Under the pieces are notes generated by a model that searched no databases, had not been told where the DNA came from, and saw only the letters and a program-made list of their open reading frames with translations. A program made the position numbers and the translations under genes. A stretch of 64,000 nucleotides of DNA, taken from Microstegium vimineum. Its lineage: Eukaryota; Streptophyta; Magnoliopsida; Poales; Poaceae. Positions within the stretch are counted from its first letter, which is position 1. Every line of letters starts with the position of its first letter. This document shows positions 32,331-41,606 of this stretch, one piece after another. Location of the stretch: contig CM039140.1 of assembly GCA_022036555.1 (NCBI GenBank), forward strand, positions 29,880,473-29,944,472. The letters are read 5' to 3'.

Positions 32331-33300
32331 CAAATCAGACACGATTCGAACCCTGCAACCGTTACACCACTGCTCCATTGGTTATCAACCCAGCACAACT
32401 TGATTGACCTCGCCAAGAAGGCTTTTCCTGCAAGCGAATCAAAGAACACAAGCAAGAAGGTTTAAACACACAATCTGAAATTGCAAATATGAATGACGCG
32501 AATATCAATAGAGGGTTCAAGAACTCGGTTCCAAAGGACTAATCGACACAGTGGAGGAGATCAAGACCGAGGGCCCTAGATCACTGTAAAAAGATTTGTC
32601 ACCACAGTTACAATGAACGACTCAGTTTCTCGATGGAAAACTAGACTCTAAACAAAACCCGAGTCTCAACAGCGGCGGCTACGTGGAATATAAAAGAGAG
32701 GCGTCCTAGGGTTGAGGGCGACCAGGGGGAAGGCGCCCACAACTTAGGCTTAAGGCCCGACTCGATACATGGCCAAGTTGACCAAAACAGGTGATGCAGC
32801 ATCTTGCCGTGGTCACACAGATTAATCCATGACCCATCTGGAGCTGGGACCAGATCCAAAACAACGACGTTGTCGTCCCCTTTCCAACGAGTACAAGATC
32901 GTCCCATTTCGACGTCGTATGAGGGAGTTATGGTCGAAACATTGAGGACGTGTCTGCTGAATCCGAAGGTGACATGGCAGCTGAGTTGGAGACGAGTTGC
33001 AACTTGAGAAAGACGATGGCGTAGGCGTGTCCAGCGTGATGATGTCCTCATCAGGCTGCTTAGTTCGGAGCTCGGCGGCAGCACCCCGCAACCCCCAACC
33101 CGCCATCCGCGAGGTTGGCCTCGTCGCTACCCACACTGCTTCGTCGCAAGGCATGACGCCCTCCCGGGCCCTTTCCTCGTGCGGCCTCATTTGGTTTGCC
33201 ACTACTGGGGTCCGCGTGACTGTGTCCTCCGACCCCTCTGTGCTGCTTGTGCCTGGCCTCTGGATCGGCGCTCACAAGGGTTCCCTAGGCTGTGAGGTGG
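32331..33300 (-). other. Unclassified LTR-like segment
   Basis: No protein domain found. On the minus strand there is a TATA-like CTCTTTTATATTCC near 32,688-32,701 and, further down, GGTTCGAATCG near 32,339-32,349. Even composition and absence of long frames suggest LTR or untranslated retrotransposon sequence, but I found neither a matching copy nor clear ends in the window. Confidence 0.3.
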
Positions 33301-33365
33301 CGTGGGCTTGGAAAATTCTGAATTTTTGCTCAGGACTGGTGGCCCCTGTAATTCGAGCTAGCTGT

Positions 33366-33870
33366 GTATGCCAGACCGATTAGCAGGATTCGACATGTTG
33401 AACAAGTGCAGCAAGTAATGGAGATCAGAGATTTTGATCGACTGTATTACTCCACAGTACTTCAGATTCAGGCAATATGTTGACTTTGCCAAAGGATTAG
33501 TGTTATTTAGTTCATTTAGCACATGCCCTGCATAAATAGTGTTACCGAGGAACATTAGTGTCCTTAGGGAATTCAGAATCAGGTCATCGACATCGTGAAC
33601 CCCATACTGGCTGCGAAAGAGATTAATCACTCTAAGCTTAATCTGATCACCCTTTTGACAACCATTTAGTAGCAAACCTTCGTCCAACCAGTAATCAACT
33701 AGTTGTTCCTTACTAATAGATCCATGTTGTGCGAAAAAGAGTGCAATATAGAAATCACTGTTGTTGAGTGGGTTTCAGCTTGTCATAGCTGTATTGGAGT
33801 CGATAAAACATTTCATCACATCTTCATTGTTGAACGAATGATGTCATTCCTTGACATTTTATTCTAATTA
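33366..33870 (-). pseudogene. NB-ARC/LRR disease-resistance gene fragment
   Basis: NLR proteins are cytoplasmic pathogen sensors. Minus-strand text in this stretch reads, in one frame, YRLQYSYDKLKPTQQQ then a TGA then FLYCTLF, and after a frame change HGSISKEQLVDYWLDEGLLL. This is the ARC2/winged-helix segment of a plant NLR (FSYDxL, CFLYCxLFPE, EELVDYW). It is followed by LRTLMFLGN and CLNLKYCGVI-SIKISDLHYLL, resembling LRR units. Kinase-1a, the MHD motif and most LRRs are missing. Stops and a frameshift make it a pseudogene; only about 500 bp remain. It sits about 100 bp from element H and may have been part of the locus H invaded. Confidence 0.65.
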
Positions 33871-33970
33871 CATTTTATAGGTTTCTCACTAATCTGCTGC
33901 ATTTTGTTCTTCATCAACTGAGTTGACAAACTTATTTCTTTCAATCTGTGGCCTGCTTATACTTGGTGGA
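33871..33970. other. Flank of element H with target duplication GTGGA (33,966-33,970)
   Basis: GTGGA directly precedes element H and recurs at 38,957-38,961 directly after it. Confidence 0.85.
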
Positions 33971-34307
33971 TGTCAAGCGCCTCAACGCTCAACGTCGCCG
34001 GACCGCGGCTACGTAACTCATAGTCGCGCTCCAGGCCTTCACCGTGAGAAGATCTCACCGGTGGCTTGAGAGAGTTAGAGAGAGAAGCAACTTTAGGATA
34101 ATTGATCTTGCTTAATTCTCTCCAAGTCTGTTACACGGCATATATAGCCAATGGCCCAACTAATCTCTCCTATAATTAAGGCATGCAAAAGGAAACTAAG
34201 TCCTATCTTTCTAAACTTAGCCACTGACGGTGGCACCTGCCTTGGCTGCGCGCTCCGCAGCCCTCCTGGCGTCACGACGGCGCCTATAGGTGCGCCCATA
34301 CATGACA
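33971..34307 (-). repeat. 3' LTR of element H (337 bp)
   Basis: On the minus strand it starts TGTCATGTATGGGCG (from 34,307) and ends GGCGCTTGACA at 33,971; TGTCA/TGACA are inverted. TATATATGCC-type sequence near 34,137-34,146 could be the TATA box. The integrase frame continues into it and stops at 34,217-34,219. Confidence 0.93.
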
Positions 34308-35376
34308 TCTCTCCCCCCCTCGACGATCAGCTCGTCCTCGAGCTGAAACTGGGGAAATTTGTCGCGGAAGTCTGCAACATCCTCCCATGTAGCACCAGCA
34401 GTGGACTGCCCTTTCCAGCGGATGAGCACCTGCCGAACACCCTTGTCCAGCCGGTACCGAACAGCCTGCTCAGATTCTGGAGTCACCGCCCCATGATGAG
34501 TGGGTGGGAGGGGAGGTGGCGTAGCTGGTGGTGTGCCGACGAACTTATTTAGAAGGCCGACGTGAAAGACATCGTGAAGCTTGGCACGCGGGGGCAGTGC
34601 TAGACGAACAGCCACCTGGTTGATGCACTCGGTGATTTGGTAAGGCCCGACGAAGCGCGGCTTCAGCTTGGCCTTGGGCGCCTGGGGAAGAGAGGAAGCT
34701 GCCCGTTGGCGAAGGCGCAGCAGCACCCAGTCACCCACGATATAGGAGACCGGTCGGTGCAGGCGGTCGTAGAACTTCTTCTGGACAGCCTGGGCTTGTT
34801 CCAGGCGATAGCGGACATCCGCTAGGAGCTCCTCGCGTGCAGCCATTGTCTTGGCCACCGCCGCCACCCGGGTCTCGCAAGGCTCATAAGAGCGGATGGA
34901 GGGGGGGTCCCTCCCATATACCACCTTGAAGGGAGTGTCCTTGAGCGACGATTGATACGCCGTGTTGTAGACGTACTCCGCCCATGGAAGCCAGCGCAGC
35001 CACTGCCGTGGTCGATCCCCAGTGAAACACCGGAGGTACATGACGATGACTTTGTTGGCCGCCTCCGTTTGGCCATCAGACTGCGGGTGGAAGGCGGACG
35101 TCATGTGCAGCTTGGGGCCGGTGAGTTGCATCAGCTCCCGCCAGAACGTCGAGGTGAACATGGAGTCCTGGTCCGACACCATGGACTGAGGGATCCCGTG
35201 AAGACGCACGATTTCGCTGAAGAACGCCTGGGCCACGGACTCTGCACTGTAGGGTGAGCCAGTGGGATAAAATGACAGTATTTGCTAAATCGGTCTACCA
35301 CTGTGAGGATCACCGATTTGCCCCCAACGCGAGGCAGCGCTTCGATGAAGTCCAAGCCGATGTCGGACCACACAGC
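34217..35376 (-). pseudogene. pol: Element H integrase core and chromodomain
   Basis: Integrase inserts the cDNA in the nucleus. The piece 35,373-35,131 holds the first catalytic Asp (WSDIGLDFIEALP). After a frame change near 35,240, the frame 35,236-34,217 has the second Asp (VSDQDSMF) and the Glu (QSDGQTEAANK), a GPY/F module (LKPRFVGPYQI, FHVGLLNKFVG), and a C-terminal chromodomain-like part with VRQVLIRWKGQ and ATWEDVADF (about residues 265-310). The last 30 codons, an Arg/Ala-rich tail, are encoded inside the 3' LTR. A TAG at 35,377 (minus) separates it from the upstream zinc-binding part. Confidence 0.88.
34308..34321 (-). other. Polypurine tract of element H
   Basis: GAGGGGGGAGAGA on the minus strand directly precedes the LTR start TGTCATG. 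Confidence 0.85.
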
Positions 35377-37007
35377 CTAGGGAACGGGCAGGGGCAGCAG
35401 CAGACCCGCCGGGTGTAGGTGTTCAGACTTGTTGCGTTGGCACGTTGCGCAGGCGCTGACGAAGTCCTGGACCACTTGGCGCATGGCGGGGAAGTAGAAG
35501 TCCCAGCGAAGGCGATGTAGAGTCCGCTGCACCCGTTCATGTCCGTCGTTGTGCGTAGCAGCCACCACTTCGAGCAGCAGTGGTGAGTCCGGCGGGATAT
35601 AGAGCCGGTCAGCATACGCCACCATGCCGTCCAGCAGCGACCACGGCGCTCCCCTTGTGCCGGCTGCCAGTTCATCTCTGAGGGCGACCAGGGCTGGTTC
35701 TTGTCGTTGAGCATGACGAAGACGGTCGACGAAGTCGAAGCGAGGCGCGGACAGCGCCAAGACCAAGCCCTCCTCGCTGGTGTCGCGCCGGGACAGCGCG
35801 TCGGCAACGGTGTTCGTGGCACCCGGCTTGTATTCCACCGAGAAGTCGAAGCCGAGGAGCTTCCCCACCCAATGGTGTTGTGGGATCGTCGAGAGGTGCT
35901 GGTCGAGGAGGAATTTGAGGTTGTAGTGGTCGGTGCGGACGAGGAACGCGCGCCCCCACAGGTACGGCCTCTAGTGGCGCACGGCGTGCACCAACTCAAT
36001 GAGCTCCCGATCATACGCTGCCAGAGCGCGGTGACGGGGGGCGACCGGCCTGCTGAAATAGGCGATCGGATGGTGCTCCTGCAGCAAGACCGCCCCGAAG
36101 CTATGCGTGGATGCGTCACACTCAACAATGAAGCCCTTGGTGAAGTCGGGCAGCGCCAACACAAGAGCCGACGTCACGGCTGTCTTGAGTGCCTGGAAGG
36201 CCGCCTCGTCGTTCCAGGCAAAGCCCTCCTTCTTCAGCAACGCAGTGAGGGGCGCCGCAATCTTGCCGTAGTCGTGGACGAACTTGCGGTAGTACCCGGC
36301 GAGGCCCAAGAAGCCACGCACCGCGCGCGCCGAGCGAGGTGCCGGCCAGTCGTGAATGGCCTGCACCTTGGCCAGGTCCATGGCCACACCATGGGCGGAG
36401 ATGATGTGGCCCAGGTATGCCACGGAAGGTGACCCAAAGGTGCACTTGGATCGCTTGACGAAGAGGACATGGCGGTGAAGTTCGGCGAGGACGGCGCAGA
36501 TGTGCCTCAAGTGATCTGCCCAAGTCTTATTGTAAATCAATATATCATCAAAAAAGACAAGGATGAACCGGCGAAGAAATGGACGGAGCACGTCATTCAT
36601 GAGCGCCTGGAATGTTGCCGGGGTGTTGCATAACCCGAATGGCATCACCAGGAACTCATAGAAGCCGTCGTGGGTTCGGAACGCCGTCTTGTGCACATCA
36701 GCCGGACGCATCCGGACTTGGTGATAACCGGAGCGGAGGTCCAGCTTGCTGAAGAACTGTGCACCATGCAGCTCATCCAGGAGTTCGTCGACGAGGGGGA
36801 TGGGAAAGCATCCTTGACGGTGAGGGCATTAAGAGCGCGGTAGTCCACGCAAAACCGCCAAGCCCCGTCCTGCTTCTTGACCAGCAGCACCGGCGATGAG
36901 AACGCCGAATCGCTGCGACGTACTATGCCTTGGTCCAGCATGGCGGCGCATTGCCGTTCCAGCTCGTCCTTGTGCACCGCCGGGTAGCGGTAGGGTCGAA
37001 CCGCCAC
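35377..37007 (-). pseudogene. pol: Element H reverse transcriptase, RNase H and integrase zinc domain
   Basis: RT begins in 37,007-36,645 (QGIVRRSDSAFSSPVLLVKKQ, FCVDYRALNALTVKD), where a frame change near 36,815 moves the motif A part into another frame (the LDLRSGYHQ region). It continues in 36,711-35,971 with FGLCNTPATFQALMN, the active-site ILVFFDDILIY (FFDD instead of YVDD), and GFLGLAGYYRKF. RNase H follows (VECDASTHSFGAVL, AYDRELIELVHAVRH), then a TAG at 35,971, TDHYNLKFLLDQ, and VADALSRR in 35,868-35,377. That frame also contains the integrase zinc site (THNDGHERVQRTLHRLRWDF, CATCQRNK). Order and spacing are those of a normal chromovirus. Confidence 0.88.
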
Positions 37008-37052
37008 AGGTGTAGAGCCGGGTTTGAGGACGATGGCGTGATCCCGTGCTCG

Positions 37053-37793
37053 CTACGGTGGCAGTCCCGCCGGCTCAGCAAATACCCCCTCGAAGGAGTG
37101 CAGCAGCTCCTCAAGAAGGGCGTTCGGTGTCGTGGTGGCGGTGAGTAGGGGTGGCCGACGGTCGGCGATGTCCGACCAGGAGACCTGGCGGCCTTGGTGT
37201 AGGAAGGAGACGGTGCGGTCAACGAAGTCCCACACCACCCGGCCAAGGGTGACCATCCATTGAGTCCCCAAGACGAGGTCATACCCCGCGAGCGGCATGA
37301 CGAAGAGGTCGATGGAGAACGGCTCGCCCTCGATGATGACCGGGGCGCGGTGGATGACGCCCGGGCAGTTGACGTGCTCGCCGTTGGCCACGGTGGCCGT
37401 GAGGCGTGGGCGTGGCTGGATCGGTAGGCCGGTGCGGCGGGCGACGTCCTCGGCGATGAAATTACGGGTGGAGCCGGTGTCCAGGAGCGCGACGAGGGTG
37501 GCGGCGCCCAGGGAGACCCGCACCTGTATGGAATCACAGATGGGCATACCGGCCACTGCTCTGAGAGAGAAGACAGGGTCGCCGTCCGGTGGATCGTCCC
37601 CCGCTGGTTCCTCGTCGGCGGCCGCGATCTCCACACCATTGAGGAAGAAGATGCGGCAGCAGACGCGATTGTGGCCGCGGGAGTACGGTTCATTGTAGTT
37701 GAAGCAGAGGCCGAGATGGCTCCGTTCCGCCTGTTCCTCCGGGGACAGCCGCTTCACAGGCGGCCCCTCCCGTCGCGGCTGGGCCGCGCCCAC
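37053..37793 (-). CDS. pol: Element H nucleocapsid end and protease
   Basis: The 246-codon frame begins with a linker and a degenerate knuckle, GLCFNYNEPYSRGHNRVC, in which the second Cys of the usual CX2C is Tyr. It then has a retropepsin with catalytic ALLDTGSTRNFI (about residues 104-115), a flap region around VANGEHVNC, and the closing strand YDLVLGTQWM. The end (LLHSFEGVFAEPAGLPP) is the normal bridge to RT. Gag and this frame overlap by 40 bases in different frames; related Reina elements usually have one continuous frame, so this is probably a mutation. Confidence 0.82.
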   Translation of the reverse strand: MGAAQPRREGPPVKRLSPEEQAERSHLGLCFNYNEPYSRGHNRVCCRIFFLNGVEIAAADEEPAGDDPPDGDPVFSLRAVAGMPICDSIQVRVSLGAATLVALLDTGSTRNFIAEDVARRTGLPIQPRPRLTATVANGEHVNCPGVIHRAPVIIEGEPFSIDLFVMPLAGYDLVLGTQWMVTLGRVVWDFVDRTVSFLHQGRQVSWSDIADRRPPLLTATTTPNALLEELLHSFEGVFAEPAGLPP

Positions 37794-38512
37794 TGGTGGT
37801 GCGGGTAGTGCCAGCTGCTGTGGCAGCGGCGGCAGCAGACCGCGCGAGCCAGGGCCTGAGGTGGCCTGTCGATCTCCATGAGCTCCACCTGACGCGCCAA
37901 ACTCATTGCGGTGGCGAGTGTCTCGGGATTGTGGATGCGCACCGCGTGACTCAGAGGCGGAAGGAGGCCGCCGGTGAAGAGCTGGACCCGTTGGGTCTCG
38001 TCAAGCCGATCGGCGCGGGGAAGGAGTGCTTGGAACCGATTGGAGTACTCCTCCACTGTCCCTGTGCACCGGCACTCGGAGAGCTCGAACATCGGGGCGG
38101 AGCGGAGGGGTGGCCCGAACCGCAGGTGCAGGAGTTCTTTGAATCGGCCCCACGTCGGGGCGCCATCGTCTTCTTCGAGCTGGTTGTACCACAGCTGCGC
38201 GACGTCGTCCAGATGGTACGATTCCATCCGCACGCGTTCCTCCCCCATAGTGCGGTGTTGGCGGAAATACGACTCGCATTTGTTGATGAAGAGAATCGGA
38301 TCGACCGTGCCATCAAAGCGGGGGAAATCCCACTTTTTGTGTTTGATGAACTGATCTTGGTCACGCTGCTCGTCCGGGCGACGGCCCCCGCCGTTTTCCG
38401 ACGACGATGAGGACTTGTCCTTCATGGCCACCATGTCGGACTTCAGGGATGTCACCTTGGTGTTGAGGGTCTTCAGTGCGGTGAGCACGTCTGCGAGGGT
38501 GGGTTCGGCCAT
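37754..38512 (-). CDS. gag: Element H gag
   Basis: I take the ATG at 38,512 (MAEPTLADVLTALKTLN), about 108 bases below the 5' LTR; the open frame above it runs into the LTR without homology. A short coiled-coil N-terminus is followed by a Ser/Gly linker and a retrotransposon gag domain: WDFPRFDGTVDPILFINKCESYF, DDVAQLWYNQL, FKELLHLRFGPP, TVEEYSNRFQAL, FTGGLLPPLSHAVR. The C-terminal basic region enters another frame near 37,780, where the nucleocapsid continues in the overlapping frame. Confidence 0.85.
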   Translation of the reverse strand: MAEPTLADVLTALKTLNTKVTSLKSDMVAMKDKSSSSSENGGGRRPDEQRDQDQFIKHKKWDFPRFDGTVDPILFINKCESYFRQHRTMGEERVRMESYHLDDVAQLWYNQLEEDDGAPTWGRFKELLHLRFGPPLRSAPMFELSECRCTGTVEEYSNRFQALLPRADRLDETQRVQLFTGGLLPPLSHAVRIHNPETLATAMSLARQVELMEIDRPPQALARAVCCRRCHSSWHYPHHQWARPSRDGRGRL

Positions 38513-38600
38513 GGCTGCGGTGGAGGTTTGCGGTGATGGCGGCGGCGACGGGTGGTGGGTTGCGGCGGAAGATTGGGTGGAGCGGGTGGGAGAGGATCGG

Positions 38601-38616
38601 CGTGACACTGATACCA
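38601..38616 (-). other. Primer binding site of element H
   Basis: TGGTATCAGTGTCACG on the minus strand, three bases after the LTR end. The first nine bases match the initiator-Met tRNA complement. Confidence 0.8.
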
Positions 38617-38619
38617 GGT

Positions 38620-38956
38620 TGTCAAGCGCCTCAACGCTCAACGTCGCCGGATCGGGGCTACGTAACTCGTAGTCGTGCTCCAGGCCTTCACCGTGAGAAG
38701 ATCTCACCGGTGGCTTGAGAGAGTTAGAGAGAGAAGCAACTTTAGGATAATTGATCTTGCTTAATTCTCTCCAAGTCTGTTACACGACATATATAGCCAA
38801 TGGCCCAACTAATCTCTCCTATAATTAAGGCATGCAAAAGGAAACTAAGTCCTATCTTTCTAAACTTAGCCACTGACGGTGGCACCTGCCTTGGCTGCGC
38901 GTTCCGCAGCCCTCCTAGCGTCACGACGGCGCCTATAGGTACGCCCGTACTTGATA
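38620..38956 (-). repeat. 5' LTR of element H (337 bp)
   Basis: Same length as the 3' LTR. The outer tip reads TTGATA instead of ATGACA, two changes in the terminal inverted sequence. Target duplication GTGGA follows at 38,957-38,961. Confidence 0.93.
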
Positions 38957-38961
38957 GTGGA

Positions 38962-39288
38962 ATATTAGATTCAAGCTTCAGCTATGGCCTTTAAGATTGT
39001 TTCTGAGTTTGTGGAGCATGTCAAGCCATGACAAGATGTACTAGAGTTTTTCTCTGGAACATTTTCTTTCTCTGCACATTTAGTTCCAGGTGTCAGTAAA
39101 AGTACAATCATACTATATGTCTATATGTGTGTAGTTGTAGCCTGTAGTTGATGATGGCATCTTTGACACAATAGAAATGGATCTTTCTACTGATTTATCA
39201 GTAGAAGTACACTGCATATAGAGAAGGGATCATCCCTGAATTTTAGATGTCAGTGCTTCTAGTTAAGCTATAATAACACTGAAAAGCA
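38962..39288. other. Unassigned sequence right of element H
   Basis: AT-rich, no open frame of note, no repeat recognised. Lies between element H and the gene-end fragment on the minus strand and may be 3' untranslated sequence or intron. Confidence 0.35.
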
Positions 39289-39473
39289 TTATGTTAGTTC
39301 ACAGAGCATCTCATCTTCATGGCCAATGTAGCTGCTTGAACCAGCTCGTTCATACTCGATGTTCTCACATTGCTCGCCCCCAGCTTCTTGATCTTCATAG
39401 TGTTCATTTCCAAGGTAGCTGCTTGAACCAGCTCGTTCTTTGGACTGTCTGCTTGACGGAGCCCCTTACCTGT
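39289..39473 (-). pseudogene. C-terminal exon of an unrecognised gene with a 29-codon internal repeat
   Basis: On the minus strand the frame runs from an AG acceptor-like GGCACAG near 39,474 to a TAA at 39,289-39,291. The product is acidic and polar: SSRQSKERAGSSSYLGNEH, YEDQEAGGEQCENIEY, ERAGSSSYIGHEDEMLCELT. The unit starting ERAGSSSY occurs twice, 87 bp (29 codons) apart, so the repeat keeps frame. The codon pattern looks like a true protein tail, but I recognise no domain and cannot link it to the NLR scrap, which lies on the same strand beyond element H. Confidence 0.4.
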
Positions 39474-39935
39474 GCCATGGATGCTAGGCAGTAATCTAGC
39501 TCCAATCGAAAACTAAACATTTGCATATTCCAAGCTGGGAAAAAGGAGGCAATACCATAATTTAGCGGAGACAAACCAAGGGCCGAGAGAGGGAGGAGGT
39601 TGATGATGTAGATTAAGGCCATTTGGTAGCATGGAATAGTTTGTTTAACCCTCCTGGCAGCAGCACTGTAGTTTTGGCTTCAGTTTAAATAATTTCAGTT
39701 AGTGGTGCTGAATATAGGTTCCATATTTCTGGTTTTGGGCGCTGTGACGACTTTTGAGGTTGTTCTGAAAGTTAAGGGGCTACTGAATGAGTTATTTCCT
39801 TCCCATGATTTGTTGTTGCATGTGGTGTGGCATAGTAGAATTTTGAAGTTAGCTAAATTATTTGTTGGATGAAATGTTGATCCTATAAATGATCTGCTAT
39901 TGAGTTGCTCAAACTCCTACTGCTATCAAGCTAGT
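39474..39935. other. Unassigned AT-rich sequence
   Basis: No long frame, repeat or RNA gene seen. It could be intronic sequence of the gene whose tail is at 39,289-39,473. Confidence 0.35.
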
Positions 39936-40190
39936 GCTGTTTTTTTTGATAAAGTATACCTGTATTAATTAATAGAAAAACATGTCCAAATACAAGTACA
40001 CCGAAAAAGGATACGAAAGACAGCTGTCCAACCTATACTCTATGAGAAAGTAAACCGGCTGCAATCGCTGCCGACGAAGACCGCCGACACCAGCCGGCGC
40101 CGCCAAACCTGAATCAGCAGAAGCCGGAGGAAACCACCGGACCTCTGGTCTGCATGCTAATACTAATATGTAATATGCCCCCACTGCAGC
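39936..40190 (-). mobile_element. LINE-like 3' end with poly(A)
   Basis: On the minus strand the segment ends TTAATACAGGTATACTTTATC followed by a run of A (plus-strand TTTTTTTT at about 39,940-39,948). The preceding sequence has the look of a non-LTR 3' untranslated tail (CTTTCGTATCCTTTTTCGG...). No endonuclease or RT domain is attached, so it would be a heavily 5'-truncated copy. The left limit is uncertain. Confidence 0.4.
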
Positions 40191-40622
40191 CCCGGTCGTG
40201 GGCCGAAAATTCGAGGAGCAGGCCTTCAAGGCCCAGCCCAAAATTGAATTAACCTTGCCTCCAGGAACAGAAAGCAATCGCGCCGCCAGGTCGAGCCGCC
40301 ACACGCCGTCCGGTGCTCGGCAGGCGGCAACTGCCTCGCGCCGGTGCTCGGCCCCTCCCCTGCTGCTCGGCGGGCTCCCTGGCCTCCGGTCTCGGCGCCT
40401 CGCTCCGCCACCGCCCGCCGTTCCGCCCCCGCGGCCCCGCCCGCTCCAGCTTCCAGCGGGCTGCGCGTGAGCGCGTCTGCTACGGCTGCCGGCTTGCTGC
40501 GCCCGCCCGCTCCGCCCTTGGCCGGCGACCGGCGTTCAGCGGCCACAGCCAGCAGCCAGCAACTGCGCAAGGCAAGGGACTACTGCTTTCTGTACAGTAC
40601 AGACGTACAGTGCTGAGGTGAG
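40191..40622 (+). other. GC-rich exon-like patch
   Basis: This patch is very GC-rich, with frames open in several phases but only low-complexity Ala/Arg/Pro/Ser products. It ends at GCTGAG/GTGAGTAC (40,612-40,625), a good plant splice-donor match, followed by AT-rich, intron-like sequence. It may be a 5' untranslated first exon of a plus-strand gene or of a transposon that captured one. No downstream exon was found. Confidence 0.35.
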
Positions 40623-40626
40623 TACT

Positions 40627-41096
40627 GATTGTTCTTGTTTTTTTATTGTTTTCAAATTTAATACTTAGATAGATTAGATTGAAGATGGTTCAAATTTAAT
40701 ACTTAGATAGATTAGATTGAAGATGGTTCAAATTTAATACTTAGATAGAAGATGGTTCAATGTTCTATACATCTTTGAACAATTTGAATTGATCCAAATG
40801 ATTGCTATATGCCTATATATATTAGTGTACTGTATAGTGACCAAATTCCCCCTCCCCCCGCGATTGTTCTTGTTTTTTTTATTGTTTTCAAATTTAATAC
40901 TTAGATAGATTAGATTGAAGATGGTTCAAATTTAATACTTAGATAGATTAGATTGAAGATGGTTCAAATTTAATACTTTGATAGAAGATGATTCAATGTT
41001 CTATACATCTTTGAACAATTTGAATTGATCCAAATGATTGCTATATGCCTATATATATTAGTGTATTGTATAGTGACCAATTCCCCCCCTCCCCCC
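40627..41096. repeat. 235-bp tandem duplication with shorter repeats inside
   Basis: GATTGTTCTTG starts copies at 40,627 and 40,862; both run through CAAATTTAATACTTAGATAG repeats to a C-rich end (CCCCCTCCCCCC). Inside each copy a unit of about 39 bp (TTCAAATTTAATACTTAGAT...) is repeated two to three times. The copies are nearly identical, so the duplication is recent. Confidence 0.9.
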
Positions 41097-41606
41097 TCGC
41101 GTTCTGTTTCTGGATCCACCGCTGCCTCATGCACCAAGAAATGCCTTCTGATGGTGATATTATCTTTATTTGCAACAAGAAACGCTGATGCTTGAACAAC
41201 TGTTTAGCCTTCAGTGACTTCATGGTCAATGTGTGCCACATTTTGTTGTAATGAATGAATGTTCTACTCCCCTTGTCTACTTATTAAGATAGCTTGTCCA
41301 TGTCGTCGCAAAAAAAAAAGATAGCTTGTCCATGTTCTCAACTATTTTCTGTAAATTAATTAGGCTCTTTTTAATTTGGTGGAGGCTCTGTAATTCCTGT
41401 TTTGGTTCCTCTTGCTGGCGATAAGACAAGATAGTTCATTTGGCTGTCAAGCTTACTACTTCCTGGGCCTTTTTCATCCGAATCATTCGCACGTGGGCTA
41501 TGATGCATCACCCAGCAGCAATGTGTACGTGGACTAGCAAGGTTTGACCCCTGGCTAACTCTGGATAGTTGGAGCCAGGTGTGGGCACGGATCAGGTTGT
41601 ACCCGT
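41097..41606. other. Unassigned sequence left of element I
   Basis: No gene supported. It contains the small poly(A) insertion at 41,288-41,335. CCCGT at 41,602-41,606 is the candidate target duplication of element I and should recur at its far end outside the window. Confidence 0.4.
41288..41335 (+). mobile_element. Minimal poly(A) insertion flanked by 16-bp direct repeats
   Basis: GATAGCTTGTCCATGT occurs at 41,288-41,303 and again at 41,320-41,335, enclosing CGTCGC plus about ten A. This is the signature of target-primed reverse transcription by LINE machinery, with almost all of the template lost. Confidence 0.6.

Larger units (their letters stand above)
33971..38956 (-). mobile_element. 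Element H: complete Reina-type chromovirus (5.0 kb)
   Basis: Two 337-bp LTRs flank gag, protease, RT, RNase H, integrase and a chromodomain-like tail, all on the minus strand, with target duplication GTGGA. Small size, short LTRs, Met-tRNA primer site and chromodomain fit the Reina clade. The LTRs differ at 11 of 337 positions by my count (about 3.3%), mostly transitions. Frame changes near 37,780, 37,030, 36,815 and 35,240 and TAG stops at 35,971 and 35,377 make it defective, but every domain is recognisable. Confidence 0.93.

Noticed and set aside
32339..32400. tRNA gene
   Set aside because: B-box-like word present, but the A-to-B spacing is far too short and no cloverleaf can be drawn.
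40627..41096. CRISPR-like array
   Set aside because: Long AT-rich tandem duplication in a plant genome with no spacer pattern.
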